In this document: positions 1-9,803 of the stretch, in pieces
How the letters are laid out: every line of letters begins with the position of its first letter
How positions within the stretch are numbered: the first letter of the stretch is position 1
Assembly (NCBI GenBank): GCA_963575745.1
Contig: CAUYUJ010003604.1
Location: forward strand, 52,501-77,601
DNA from: Prorocentrum cordatum
Lineage: Eukaryota; Sar; Dinophyceae; Prorocentrales; Prorocentraceae
Direction: 5' to 3'
DNA: 25,101 nucleotides
Made by a program: the position numbers and the translations under genes
Notes under the pieces: model-generated
Seen by the model: only the letters and a program-made list of their open reading frames with translations
Told to the model about the DNA's origin: nothing
Databases searched by the model: none

Positions 1-345
1 CAGGAGGCCGCAGGACGCCCAGGACAGGCCCCAGGGGTCCGCAGGAGATTCCCAGGAGGCTCCCAGGAGGCCCCAGGAGGCCCCCTATCAGAACGTGTCA
101 AGTCAATATACATCCGGTGTCGATTCGTTGATTTTTCCTGTTCTTGTGGCCCCCGCCCATTTTGGGGGGGCCCCGACGGCCATATGTTAGATATCCTCCC
201 CTGGGAGCCCCGCGAGGCTTCAGGAAGCCCCAGGTGGGGTCCAGGAGGCCACAGGAGGCCCAGGAGGAAGCCCCAGGAGGTCACCAGGAGGCCCCAGGAG
301 GCCCCAGGAGGCCCCCGCAACTCGGAGCACTGAGACGCCGCGCTC
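1..345. repeat. CCAGGAGGC-type degenerate tandem repeat
   Basis: Two blocks (1-86 and about 205-320) are made of short units around CCAGGAGGCCC, with variants such as CCCAGGAGGCT and GCAGGAGATTC. A non-repetitive stretch (about 87-204) separates them. Open frames through the repeat are Pro/Gly/Arg-rich and look accidental. If the gene model is right, this lies upstream of the first visible exon, in an intron or 5' flank. Confidence 0.8.
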
Positions 346-494
346 GAGGTGGTCCGGCCCGTTTCGCCTGAGACTTCCTCGCAGCACGTTTCGCCCGAGA
401 CATCGTCGCAACTCTGGGGTCCGAGATGCCGCGCGCGAGGTGGTCCAGCCCGTTACGCTGGAGACATCCTCGCAACTCTGGGCTCCGAGATGCC
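317..494. repeat. Tandem units with GTTTCGC..GAGAC motif, three copies
   Basis: The motif GTTTCGCCYGAGACWTCSTCGCA, with small changes, occurs at about 360-382, 388-410 and 451-473. It is embedded in a longer duplicated unit that includes GAGATGCCGCGCGCGAGGTGG-like sequence. The motif is a diverged relative of the core motif of module M found at 16.4 kb and 22-25 kb, read on the opposite strand. Confidence 0.75.
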
Positions 495-503
495 GTTCGG
501 GAT

Positions 504-560
504 GAAGAGGAGGTGGAGGAGGAGGAGGAGGAGGAGGAGGAGGAGGAGGAGGAGGAGGCA
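504..560. repeat. (GGA)n microsatellite
   Basis: This is a run of GGA/GAG trinucleotides, nearly perfect from about 510 to 558. It reads as poly-Glu, poly-Arg or poly-Gly on one strand and poly-Ser, poly-Pro or poly-Leu on the other, so the overlapping open frames are artefacts. Confidence 0.9.
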
Positions 561-1075
561 TGTTTTAACATGCCATGCCAGCCCGCACTGGACGGGCACG
601 CAATCGACCTTGGAAACCGCAGTGGGTCTAAAAACCCTGTTTGGGGGATACTGCACTCCGGCTATATTCTGTGGTGTGTCCCAACAGTGCATATAAGGGG
701 AGGAGGAGATTGGGGGTGGATGAGGGTGGATGATAGGTTCTAGCGTCGCCGCGGGGGCTGCGAAGGGGATAAGAGTCCAAAAGTGGATACTTAGGAGGGT
801 AACTTAGCTTACAAGTGGGTTACAGGTGTCCTGATTTGCTTGGGGGGAAAATATCCGGGCTAAGTGGCCCACTTAGCGGAGTTATCTAGCACCCCTAAGC
901 CACTTAAGGCACTTGCAGGCCACATATATGCCGGCTTAGGCCACCAGGTAGAGCCTACTTTAGCATCCACTCAGACACCCCCTATCTCCCCGGCCGCTCC
1001 CCTCCCGTGGTGATCCCAGGGTTGGGGGGAAAGGAGTTGGGAGGTACTGGGGTGCCCTTCTGCCTCCCGGACCAG
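561..1075. other. Non-coding stretch upstream of exon, with palindrome and splice acceptor
   Basis: No gene is visible here. The stretch contains a 19-bp palindrome, GCTAAGTGGCCCACTTAGC (859-877, 9-bp arms and 1-base loop), surrounded by further CTTAG/CTAAG words (about 787-935). In the exon frame a TAG lies at 961-963, and no in-frame ATG follows before the conserved protein. A pyrimidine-rich tract ending CCGGACCAG at 1075 is a plausible splice acceptor. Confidence 0.5.
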
Positions 1076-2124
1076 ACGAGAATGGCATCAAGAAGCAGGT
1101 CGAGGAGTCCGCCTCTCAGAAGGGGGGCAAGGCGGCACCATTCCTGAAGGTGACAGACATCGGAGTGAAGCGGATTCACGCCGCCGACGGGGGGCTTGGG
1201 CTCCCGAACTCGTTTCTGTTATGGCATTGGGGTATGATGGTTGTCTTCCTGGTGCTCTTCTGCCTGACCTTTGTAGCGACTACCCCCATCCCCGACGCCG
1301 AGGGGGGATTCCCTTGGCTGACCGTCGTGCAGAAGCTCATCGTCATGTTCAATATGTGGGAGTCGCTGGGGCTCGGAGTGATGCATGGGCCTCTCCACGC
1401 GAAGTTCGGGCCCCCATTTACAGATTGGTGGTACCGGATGACGCCAGGCACTCTAAAGTACAATGCTCCGTTCATGCCGTGCTTGTCCAGCAAGCGCAAC
1501 TGGATCGACGTGATCGTGGAGGCTCCGCTCACGTGGGCCTTAACCATCCGGTGCCTAGCTGCTCCCGAGGTCACCCCAGAGCTGATGCTTCCTCTCACCC
1601 TCTGTGGCATATATGAGTTTATCTTCGATTATGGCCAGCACATGCACACCTATGGAACGCAGAACCTGCACTGCTTCGTCGCGATGTGCTTCCCTATAGA
1701 GAAGGGGCAGATCGTGGGCATCCAATTGTTTCTTACCTGGTTCTACGTCTGCTCTGGCTGGTGCAAAATCGGGCCCTGCTTCAAGTACCTCAACGTCGGG
1801 AACGCGATGACTGCGAAGTGGAACGCAACGTGTCCATGGGCACAAGCCTACCGGAAAGCCATGTTCGTGAATCACGACGAGGATGACTACAGGTTGACCC
1901 GTTTCGCTGGGATCATATCGGTGGCCATGGCGATGTGCGAAATTTTAGGACCAATGCTCTGCCTTTCGAACGACAAGACCGTTGTCTACGCCGGCCTGGT
2001 GACAATCTGCTGTATGCACCTGTACATCATCAGCACGCTGATCATCGACGTATTCACCTGGAACTTCGCAGACGCAAGCTGGTACGTCATCCTCTTCGGA
2101 ATCTTGCGGACCGGCTTCGATTGG
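1076..2124 (+). CDS. DUF3556-like multi-pass membrane protein, large internal exon
   Basis: The exon encodes about 349 residues of a membrane protein resembling DUF3556, a family of unknown function best known from mycobacteria. Numbering from the valine codon at 1150, visible features are: a hydrophobic span at 21-43; a family-like block at 71-106 (GLGVMHGPL, then a WWYRMTPGT motif); a QNLHCFVAMCFP block at 171-182; a span at 187-204; a DEDDYRL segment at 243-249 with a following span through ILGPMLCL; a span at 279-300; and a final WYVILFGIL segment at 311-319. The frame is open from 964, but the only initiator-like codon before the conserved region is GTG and the first in-frame ATG is at 1234. 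The true start therefore lies in an upstream exon. The chosen acceptor is CCGGACCAG at 1075, so the exon opens by completing a split codon. After codon 325 (TGG, 2122-2124) the reading turns into intron. Family membership is recalled from pattern, not searched. Confidence 0.75.
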
Positions 2125-2433
2125 GCGGCGTTGCCCTTTCCTTTTGTTCCTTTTTGGGAAGGGCCACGAGCTCGCCAAAATCAAACTGCGACCAGTCTTA
2201 CGGAGGATCACACGCGCTGCTCGTGTTCATTGGTGGGCGTGTCGTAAGGATCGAGTGGTTAACCAAACAGCTGTTGCTAGCCCGAAAAGAGACCCAATGG
2301 CCCATCAGTGATTAATCAAATCAGTTTTTGTTTTGGCGAGTCGTTGGTGGCTCCCTCCCTTCCCGCCGCCCCATCTTACCCCTTTCCTCCCTCACCTGCT
2401 CATCCACCTCTTCCTCCTCCTGCTCATTCCCCA

Positions 2434-2470
2434 TCCGTGGCCATTTCGGCTAAAGGGGTTGTGGTTCAAG
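2434..2470 (+). other. Relict dinoflagellate spliced leader, followed by a truncated second relict
   Basis: Positions 2434-2455 match the 22-nt dinoflagellate spliced leader at 19 of 22 positions. Differences are A to G at leader position 6, T to C at 14 and C to A at 19. The core GCCATTTCGGCT and the ending AAG are visible. Immediately after, 2459-2470 (TTGTGGTTCAAG) matches the leader's last 12 bases at 10 of 12. A full relict followed by a shortened one is the known signature of an mRNA reverse-transcribed and reinserted more than once. The first part is well supported; the second is weaker. Confidence 0.65.
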
Positions 2471-2561
2471 GCTTAAGTGTTGCGTCACTTCCTACGCGTC
2501 CTTTCGCGCCCCAGGGGCGAGTAGTGCAGTCCCTCAAAACGCTGTGCTCAGTCTGCGAACC

Positions 2562-3470
2562 ATGGGGCAGAACAGAAGGCGAAGCCCGATTGCTGCCTCC
2601 GGGCAGGCAGCTGGAGCATCCATCCCTGCGGTCGCGTGGCGCCTGAAGGGGCAGCGTGCCGTGGCCGATGACGACCCTTCCGTTGTCGAGCGGCTGCAGA
2701 GTTCGTGAAGGTGGTCACTTCGCAGATGCACAGGCTCAGAGCGAAACTCGACGTTTCTCGGCAAGGAAGCGCCAAGCTGCAGGCGGAGTATGACGAGCTA
2801 GCCCGTCAGGCGGCAGCCGACCGCGACAAGTTGTGCGACCTGTCCGAGCATCTGATGGCGATCCAGGCTGGGATCAGACGAGCTGGTGGTCCAACTTGCA
2901 GGTGCCGTGGCGAGAGGTGCCCAAAGCAGCCAGCTTTCTGACCAAACGGGCTTAAGCGGTGTGGAGTGGCGCTTCGTGGGCCACTCAGGCGAGTGGGCCG
3001 GTCTACCCGCTGACCGAAGTGCTGACCCCCAGAAGCAATACCAGAACTTCTTGAAGGTCGGCGACGTCATCGTTCGAATACGTTCGGCCGTCGAGGAGTA
3101 CATGTTCGACTCCAGCAAACAATGTCGCAAACGAATGCCATGACCAACAAGTTTCGAGCGATCAAGGGTCAACTGCATGCCTCCAGCAGCTGGACTCGGT
3201 GTGTGCACATGGAATGCGTTCAAGGTGACGGAGTTGGAATCGGTTGAGTTGACTGGATTCAAAACTGGTGAAGGTTCAATCTTGGACGGCACCTATGTGT
3301 TATCGAGCTTCCACACAATGAACGGGTGATCATTTTTAGTGGCGCGCAGACGGACAATCGTTCATGTACGTGGCCCGCACAGGTCTTGTTTTTCTCGATC
3401 TGTCACGCAACTACACATCTCAGCGCGCCAGCATTACCGAGGGTGTGTGTAAATGTAAAAATCGGGGGTG
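2562..3470 (+). pseudogene. Retroposed coiled-coil protein gene, frame-broken, function unknown
   Basis: About 90 bases after the relict leader, ATG at 2562 opens a short frame (MGQNRRRSPIAASGQ...VVERLQSS, stop at 2706). The reading continues convincingly one frame over from about 2699 (FVKVVTSQMHRLRAKLD, then KLQAEYDELARQAAADRDKL), and shifts again near 2868 to DELVVQLAGAVARGAQ and, further on, KVGDVIVRIRSAVEEYMF. After the stop at 3141, protein-like pieces appear in successive frames (VTELESVELTGFKTG and DGTYVLSSFHTMNG, 3217-3330; FMYVARTGLVFLDLSRN, 3361-3411). At least four frame changes make it a pseudogene. The first part is heptad-like, Gln/Glu/Leu-rich and probably coiled coil. I do not recognise the family. 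Together with the upstream leader it reads as a processed copy of a host mRNA. One frame lost by sequencing error cannot be excluded, but several make that unlikely. Confidence 0.5.
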
Positions 3471-3523
3471 GACAGAACCCCCAACAGTGACACGTCGATT
3501 AGTGAATTGTCCGTTTTCGGTTC

Positions 3524-4390
3524 TTGAGAGGGCGCCGTGGCCGTTATTTTCCAGGCTCGCGCCCGCCAGGTTCGGGCCTCAGGTCGTTTTCACGAAACCA
3601 CGTTTTACTAAAGGGGGGTCTGTCAATGCCCGAAAAGGGTTTTCATTTCAGAGGTGCCGTGGATCCGACACTCGCCACCAAGGGTTGGCGACGCGGCACG
3701 GCGAGCAAGGACTCGCAGGTTTGGGAAGAATGCAGCACAGCTCGAATCGCGTCACCTGGATTGTGCAGTTCACTGCCTTCAATGAAGATGACCGTCGAGT
3801 TGACGGACGCGCAGGCACTCTGTGGCTTCACCCAGCTCTTCCAGGACAGCGCGATACATGCACCGCGCATTAACGGTGCCAGTATCTGCGACAAGTTCAA
3901 GGCAAAGGTGAACGTGTTACGAGTTCAGAGGATAGGAAAATGGCACTTGTCGGCAAAGTACCAGCACCATCTGCAGCAGGTGAAGGCAGACCTTGCGAAA
4001 TTAGGAGTCGTTGTCGAACCTGTTGAGCCCGCTCTCCCAGAAGCGCTGAGCAAGCTTTCAGACAAATGCGGATGTTTGGATGCTGGAGTTGGGGGGCATC
4101 TGTGATTTCATGGCATAGATTACGAGACCGCCGTGGAGGTTGCGCTCGATGGCTTCGACTTCCGCTTGAGCAAACTCAGAGGTTTGCAGACCATCATCCT
4201 CAGCCGCGTTGATGTTTTGGTCAACATCTTCTCCGCGACCAAGGTCGATAAGGCGTGCAAGAGGCCGCCGCCGCGGGCGGGCACATCAAGATGCTGCGAC
4301 ACGGTGGTGGCCAAGCCTGGCCCGATGTTTGGCCACCATGCTGGGGAACCGACCCAGGAATTTGTCATCTGCGATAAGTTCCAGGCGTAG
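3524..4390 (+). pseudogene. Unrecognised coding remnant with one internal stop
   Basis: One frame is open from 3524 to 4390 except for a TGA at 4103-4105. Before it the reading is protein-like from about 3780 (MKMTVELTDAQALCGFTQLF, ICDKFKAKVNVLRVQR, KYQHHLQQVKADLAKLGVVV). After it the same frame resumes as IDYETAVEVALDGFDFRLSK and LQTIILSRVDVLVNIFSATK, ending in EFVICDKFQA before TAG at 4388. The short word ICDKF(K/Q)A occurs in both halves, which may mean an internal duplication. The segment from 3524 to about 3780 is less convincing. No family is recognised. It may be the continuation of the retroposed gene just upstream, or a second remnant. Confidence 0.4.
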
Positions 4391-4914
4391 CCCGAGTTCC
4401 TCGTGCAGTGCACGTGCGATGTCTCATGCCTCTGCGCGGGCAGGGCAAGCCTGGCGCAAAGCGTCCATAAGATCAGCCCACCAAGCGTAGCCGAAGCAGA
4501 CGGCCTCCGATCCTCTTCAATTCCCTGCAGCGTCCTTGGGCATACAACGACTGGTAATGAGACCACCTGCAGCAGAGCTCCTGCTCATCCCCCGTCCTCT
4601 TCCCCATTCCCACTCTTTCTTTTTCTCCTCTCCCTCGTCATTACCCTCTGCCCCCATTTCCTCCACACCTTTCCTGCTCCTCCTCTGTCTCCTCCGCACA
4701 TGGCTTTCAAGATCCCTCTAAGACCCCTTGAGATCTCCAAGGCCCAACGGGATAGGCGGAGCGATTGGAGGAGGGATAGGCGAGTGAGAGGAGACGAGGA
4801 GGGGCAGGACGAGGGAGGGACAGGAGGAGGGAGGAGGGATTGGAGGAGGGATCGAAGGAGGTGTCGACGGACGGAGGGATGCGCTCAAGGCGCTAAAGTA
4901 AAGACCACTTAAGC
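4391..4914. other. Low-complexity pyrimidine and purine tracts
   Basis: The plus strand is C/T-rich at about 4570-4700 and G/A-rich (AGGAGGGA words) at about 4750-4880, a strand-asymmetric pair. The overlapping frames are compositional artefacts. No gene is seen. Confidence 0.6.
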
Positions 4915-6734
4915 TCAGGAGAGGCTGCAGTTTTCGGTCCGTTCCTCAGACTCAGGTCGGGGAGCCCTGTCGTGGCCGTGGCTCGCCGTGGCCAGGAATG
5001 CCTTTTCGTTCCTCACCTGGCGTTCCCCATGGCGGCACAACGACGGCAGGAGGAGGGACCCCCTCCTGCCTGCCGCAGCGCCGCACGACGATCCCGACCG
5101 CTCCGCGAAGCCCCGCGCGCCCGCGCGCCCGCGCGCCCCCCCTCTGCGCGCTAGAGACGCCCGTACGGGCCGACGAGCGGCCGAACGGCAGCCCTCCGAG
5201 AGAACGGGGTCGGGCCCGCGGCTGCGACCGCGGGCAGCACGCAGACCCTGAGATCCGGGCGTTGCAGTTTTTTCGCACCGGGCGTTTGCGCCAGGTGTCG
5301 GGCCCCGGGGCCATCGCAGATCGATCCGGCTCGAAAGACGCGGCAGAGAGGTGGGGCCTGCGGCTCGGCTCGTGACTTTTCGCAATGCCACAGTTTTCTC
5401 GCAATGTCGGATCTCCAGGGTTAAGAGCAGCCCTTGCAAGACCGTGCAGCCAAAACGCTGAAATGAGGACCGCCTTGGATTCGGAAGGGGCTCGCTGTTG
5501 TCATTCCGTGGTCGTTAATCTAGCCCTCCTCGTGCACCCAGGCTCTATTGGTGCCAAAGAGTGGCTTCGTTCCTTATTTGGCGGGTTCTGGAAACCCTGA
5601 ACCCGAAAATGTTGTCATCTCTTTGGAGGTCGACTTTTGCTTCTGCCGGCTTCCGCTGGCCTTCCGCTGGCGGAGCCGTCCTTTTTTTCCCCCCCCCCTC
5701 GCCAGCTTCCGCCGACCTTCGCCGCCTTCCGCCGAGGAAGAGATGCCAGCACCTTCGATCCTCGAAGGCAGGCCCCCTCTGGAACGCCTCATGTAGCGTT
5801 CCTTGTTGCAGCAGCGTGGCTGTACTTCGCAGCCGCTGATCCTGGTCAGGGCCGGATCTGCCAGCGCTCCACTCGGCTCCCTTCGGGAGAGCCCGAGGCG
5901 GTGCCTGTGCGGCTTGCGAGAAGGTCTGCGCGGCTATGAGCGCGCGTCTCCGCCTCTAGCCCTCTTCCGCGGCCGTCCTCTTTGCTTTCCCCAGCCACGC
6001 GCAGAGGGGAGATGGGGGAACGTAGAAGCACGCCTGCTTCTTGGAAGGCGCGGGCCTTATCCATAGCGTTAAGGCAGGCGACTTCTAATAAGCAGCCTCC
6101 GATGAAGCCCTCTCGCCTCAGCCTCCGATGAAGCCCTCTCGCCTCCCTCCACCCCTTTGTGCGCGCCGCCCATTTCCGTTTTGTTAGCAATTCGCGATTC
6201 CGTTGCCCGGTTGGACGCTCCGACCGCGCTGAGCGTCCGCCAGCGCTGCGACTAGAAAAGTTTGGGAGGGGTGCCCTTGTGTTCTTCGTCTTTAAAATTC
6301 GCTTCCGGTGCACCCCACTGTTTGCTGACAGGCGTCTGACTGTCCTTGACCACCTGGCGCACTTGGTCTGAACAAGTTATTCGTCTTTGGGCTTCCCATC
6401 CTGGAGTGCCCTTCTTCTTGGACGTCTCCATGGCGCATTCGGCCTCTGGCAAAGGGTCTCGTGTTCGTTATTCACGTTCTTGTGGCCGCTCTCTGATTCT
6501 ACTCCTACCACTGCCACCACCCACATCTACCTAAACCATGTGTGCGTCGGCCTCCCCCAAGGGAGGCGCGCGCTCATATATCCTTATACTATGTTAGTTC
6601 GCGTGGATCCCAAACAGTGTGTTTCGAGCAGTACAGGTTGTGCAGTCAGGTGCCATCTACGTGGTGTTGTGTAGTATATGTTGTGCCATCTAATTTGTGC
6701 AGTTTACGTGGTCCAGTCTATATGGTGCAATTGT
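4915..6734. other. GC-rich intronic sequence without recognisable genes
   Basis: Open frames occur on both strands, but none reads like a protein. Local features are a CGCGCGCCC run (about 5105-5145), TTCCGC-rich short repeats (about 5640-5735) and a perfect 26-bp tandem duplication (6093-6118 and 6119-6144). Nothing else is supported. Confidence 0.55.
6093..6144. repeat. Perfect 26-bp tandem duplication
   Basis: The unit starting CAGCCTCCGATGAAGCC occurs twice back to back without a mismatch, indicating a recent duplication. Confidence 0.9.
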
Positions 6735-7615
6735 TTTTTACAAGCGAGTTAACACATCCCATGTTCTTGCAAACGTCCCACCCACCCACTCGCGACTTAG
6801 CTTGCAAAACCCATGCGGTGGCGATTGAGATGATTGCGTGGCGTTCGCTGGTCCATTTCTGCGGCCGCGCCGACCCAAGCACGCGCGCGCAGCGGCCAGC
6901 TAGTTTGGCGCGACCGACGCGGCCGCGGTGGCGCTGACCGTTGGGCACATTCCAGCTGGCACTTCACTGCGAGTCGGCGGCTCGGGCGGGCGCGGTATCA
7001 TCGCAACGTCGGCGACGGTTGACACGATGATGATGGTAACGATGCTGGTGGCGGTGTTGGCAACGACGACGGCGCGGCCAGTGCAGGCGCCGATGCTGAT
7101 CACGCCGGCCACGATGACGGCGTCCTCGCGTCGGTGAGGAAGGTTTTGGAAAGAGTTCGACATGCGCGCGCGGCCGACGCGCGGGAGTGCGCCCGCATGG
7201 TACGATTCGACTCGGATCGTGCCCCCTCAACGCGCGCGCAAGGGCGTGCGACTGATGTCGGCACGCGGCGCCAGAGTCTGGTTTGGCAGAGTTCCATGAA
7301 CATGTTGAGCAGCCTATGGTTTTTCAATAATTCGCAAGAGCGCGAGCGCACGTTTTTTTTGAAAACGGATGTTGCGAAATCATGTGTTTCTTTTTGGTTT
7401 TTAGGACACATGTGTTGGAATCGCAACGAACCCAAAAAAGGTGTTCGACGGATTTTGGCATGCGCGCGCGACGACGCGCGCGCGTGCATTTCGTCCCGTT
7501 TTTCGCAACGGGTTCTCGCGACAGCACGCGCGCAAAGGGCGTTCGCGCGAGTTCGACATGCTCGCGCGCGAAACCCGTTTGGTACATTTTATCAACAGGT
7601 ATAGCAAATTACGCT
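6735..7615 (+). repeat. Tandem family unit 1
   Basis: This is the first copy of a diverged repeat family. Blocks in order: GAGTTAACACATCCCATG; GCAAAACCCATGCGGTGGCG; GCGGCCGCG followed by CCAGCTAGTTTGGCG; GTGGCGCTGACCG and GCGAGTCGGCGG; a degenerate GAT/GGC/GAC stretch; TTCGACATGCGCGCGCGGCC (about 7157); an AGAGCGCGAGCGCACG block (about 7338); and the CG-rich hairpin TTGGCATGCGCGCGCGACGA (about 7456). Confidence 0.75.
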
Positions 7616-7740
7616 ACCGAGGGACCCCACATATTTATTTTTTGCTATGCGTGTTCACATACAGTATCGTGCTTCGCCGTCCTCCACACACCCTCGCGCT
7701 AGCTGCACCCCCAACCATCATCAGTCATATATGCAACCCA
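7616..7740. other. Spacer between arrays, no gene seen
   Basis: A short A/T-richer spacer joins tandem unit 1 to the CCAGAC minisatellite. No supported feature is seen. Confidence 0.5.
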
Positions 7741-8043
7741 CGCCAGACGAACCGAACTGACCAGCCAGACTGGCCAGACAAGCAACATCAGCCAGACCAG
7801 CCAGATCAGCAATCTCAGCAATCCCAGCCAAACCCAGCCAGGCCAATCAACCAAATAAGTGGGAACAAACAGATTAGTCACACCAGCAATCGCAGCCATA
7901 ATATGCCAGACGAACCACGCGAACCAGCCAGGCCAACCAACCACGCCATCCAGACCAACCAGCTCAGACCAACCATACCATATCAAACCAAACCAGACCT
8001 GACCAGACCTGGCCACACCGACCACACCAATCAACCGCTGCTC
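7741..8043. repeat. Degenerate CCAGACCAACCAG minisatellite
   Basis: Short words CCAGACCAG, CCAGCCAGAC, CAACCAGA and CCAGGCCAACC recur with irregular spacing. The reading frames give Asn/Gln/Pro/Thr-rich peptides on one strand and Trp/Gly/Val-rich peptides on the other, as expected from a simple repeat rather than a gene. Confidence 0.75.
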
Positions 8044-8094
8044 GGCCAGCACCATAACGGCCTCTCCAACAACGGCCCTCGGTGACCACGCCGT

Positions 8095-8656
8095 GTCCTT
8101 CCAGACTGGGAAACATCCGTCGGGGCTGATGCATGCGTCTTCCGCTATGAATCTGGTGGACTTCGAGGAGGGAATGGGAGAGAGAAGACAAGAAGGGGGA
8201 AGAGGAGAGAGTGGCATGCAAGGCTGACGTGGGCTCTGGGTCAGCGCTCGTGCTAGCGGTCTCGAGCACTCGCCGAACCTTCGTTGGCGGCGTGCCTGTC
8301 ACCGCCTTCCCAACCATATCTGAAGGGGCGTCTCTGGGAAACCCGCCCGAGGCAGGGGCTTGCAAGTGCGTTGCCAAACGCTCCCTCCTGGCATCGTCGT
8401 TCGCTCCTTTATTCAGCTCATCGTATCTGATAAGAAGCGTATCAGGCCACCAGTTTGCCAGCTGGCGGTGGCGCGCTTCAAACGCACCTTTGACCAGGGC
8501 GCTCCCTTCGTCGTTCATTCGGACCATACCTAACCCTGCCAAACTGATCTCGACACCGCTCTCGACCATAAGAGTCTTCAGCTGCAAGCGCCGGGGCGGC
8601 AGCGCGGCGATAGCACACTTGGGAGGTATCTCGTTGGAAGGAAATCTGCGCCACAC
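8095..8656 (-). pseudogene. Minus-strand coding-like remnant, unknown
   Basis: The minus-strand frame running down from 8656 reads like a genuine globular protein in its first two thirds: LKTLMVESGVEISLAGLGM, EARHRQLANWWPDTLLIRYD, ELNKGANDDARRERLATHLQ. It then turns Ser/Thr/Pro-rich and runs into the CCAGAC minisatellite below about 8050, so the 3' end is artificial. No family is recognised. The opposite strand is also open over much of the same region (8211-8876), which weakens the case. It could be an exon of another gene nested in the intron, a transposon fragment or chance. Confidence 0.3.
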
Positions 8657-8767
8657 CAGCGCAGAGACCCCGGCGGCGCGGCGCGGAAGCCAAGACGTGT
8701 CGTGCGTTCAACTCGAGCCAGAGCGTTTGCAGTCCTGCTGTGGAGGAAATGTTTCTGCGGCCGCGTT

Positions 8768-8886
8768 CTGCGCCATGGCCCGCGTAGACGCCGCGTTCGA
8801 GGGCCACCCCCTGCGCGCCCCCTGTGGTGTCGAGAATATGCCGCGCCTGCCATGCCCTGCGCCATGGCCCGCATAGACGCCCCGGG
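8768..8886. repeat. Short direct duplication 90 bp apart
   Basis: TGCGCCATGGCCCGC(G/A)TAGACGCC occurs near 8769 and again near 8859 with one mismatch. Confidence 0.7.
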
Positions 8887-9027
8887 GGGCGATGCTAGTT
8901 CCCATGGGATGGTGCGACTCCATGTTCAGGATGGGCGGTGGGGCAGAACCATGTGTAATTTGCAATGCGAAAAGTGGAGCCGAGAATGCCCGGGCGGGGT
9001 GGGGGTGGGTGGCCGGGCGGGGTGGGG

Positions 9028-9063
9028 CGGTTGTGTGTGTGTGTGTTGTGTGTGTGGTGTGTG

Positions 9064-9095
<32 letters not shown>

Positions 9096-9236
9096 GTGGT
9101 GTGGTGTGTGTGTGTGGTGGTGTGTGTGGTGGTGGTGGTGGTGGTGTGGTGGTGGTGGTGGTGGTGGGGGGGGTGGTGGTGGTGGGGGTGTGGTGGGGTG
9201 GGGTGTGTGTGTGTGGTGGTGGTGGGGGGGGGGGTA
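9028..9236. repeat. (GT)n/(GTG)n microsatellite
   Basis: The plus strand is almost free of A and C here: TGTGTGTG runs grade into GTGGTGGTG and G runs. Poly-Val/Cys/Trp and poly-His/Pro/Thr frames in this interval are artefacts. Confidence 0.95.
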
Positions 9237-9439
9237 TAGTCAATTCTTTTTTTTTTTTTCGAAAGAGGAATAATTGACAGCGCTGCGCTGCGCGCGACTG
9301 CCTCCACGCTCGCGCAAGCACCCCGCCCTCCCACCCGCGATATGGCTGGCAAAACTCTTCGTGAGGCAGCGCCTGCAGGCTCGATGAGCCCCCGAGTGCA
9401 GGGCCGCGCCGCGCAAGGTGCCTGTCGGGCATGGGAAGG

Positions 9440-9624
9440 CGACGACGACGACGACGACGACGACGCCGACGACGACGACGACGACGCCGACGACGACGAC
9501 GACGACGGCGACGACGACAAGGGGGGCGACGACGACGACGACTACTCCTTGGGAGGACGACGACCAGGGCGACGATGGGGACGACGACGACAAGAACGAC
9601 GACGGCGACGACGACGAGGTGAGA

Positions 9625-9657
<33 letters not shown>

Positions 9658-9803
9658 AAGAGGAATTGCGACGACGACGACGACGAGGGCGACGACGACG
9701 ACGACGACAGAGGGGACTACGACGACGACGGCGACGGCGACGCGGGGGGCGACCACGGCGACGACGAGGCGACGACGTCGTCCACGACGACGACGACGAG
9801 CGA
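9440..9803. repeat. (GAC)n imperfect trinucleotide array
   Basis: About 360 bases of GAC/GGC/GAG triplets are broken by short interruptions such as AAGGGGGGC and CTACTCCTTGGGAGGA. Indels have kept the triplet phase, so long poly-Asp, poly-Arg, poly-Thr and poly-Val/Ser frames appear. No gene is called. Confidence 0.9.

Noticed and set aside
155-175. CCGCCCATTTTGGGG resembling the spliced-leader core
   Set aside because: Needs a two-base deletion and matches only CCATTTTGG, with poly-G in place of CTCAAG; likely chance.
3529-3560. GCCGTGGCC...TTTTCCAGGCTCG as a spliced-leader relict
   Set aside because: Requires insertions and several mismatches; not better than chance.
4915-5439. GC-rich frames on both strands as candidate genes
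   Set aside because: Arg/Ala/Pro/Gly-rich composition on all open frames, overlapping each other, with no domain or codon periodicity visible.
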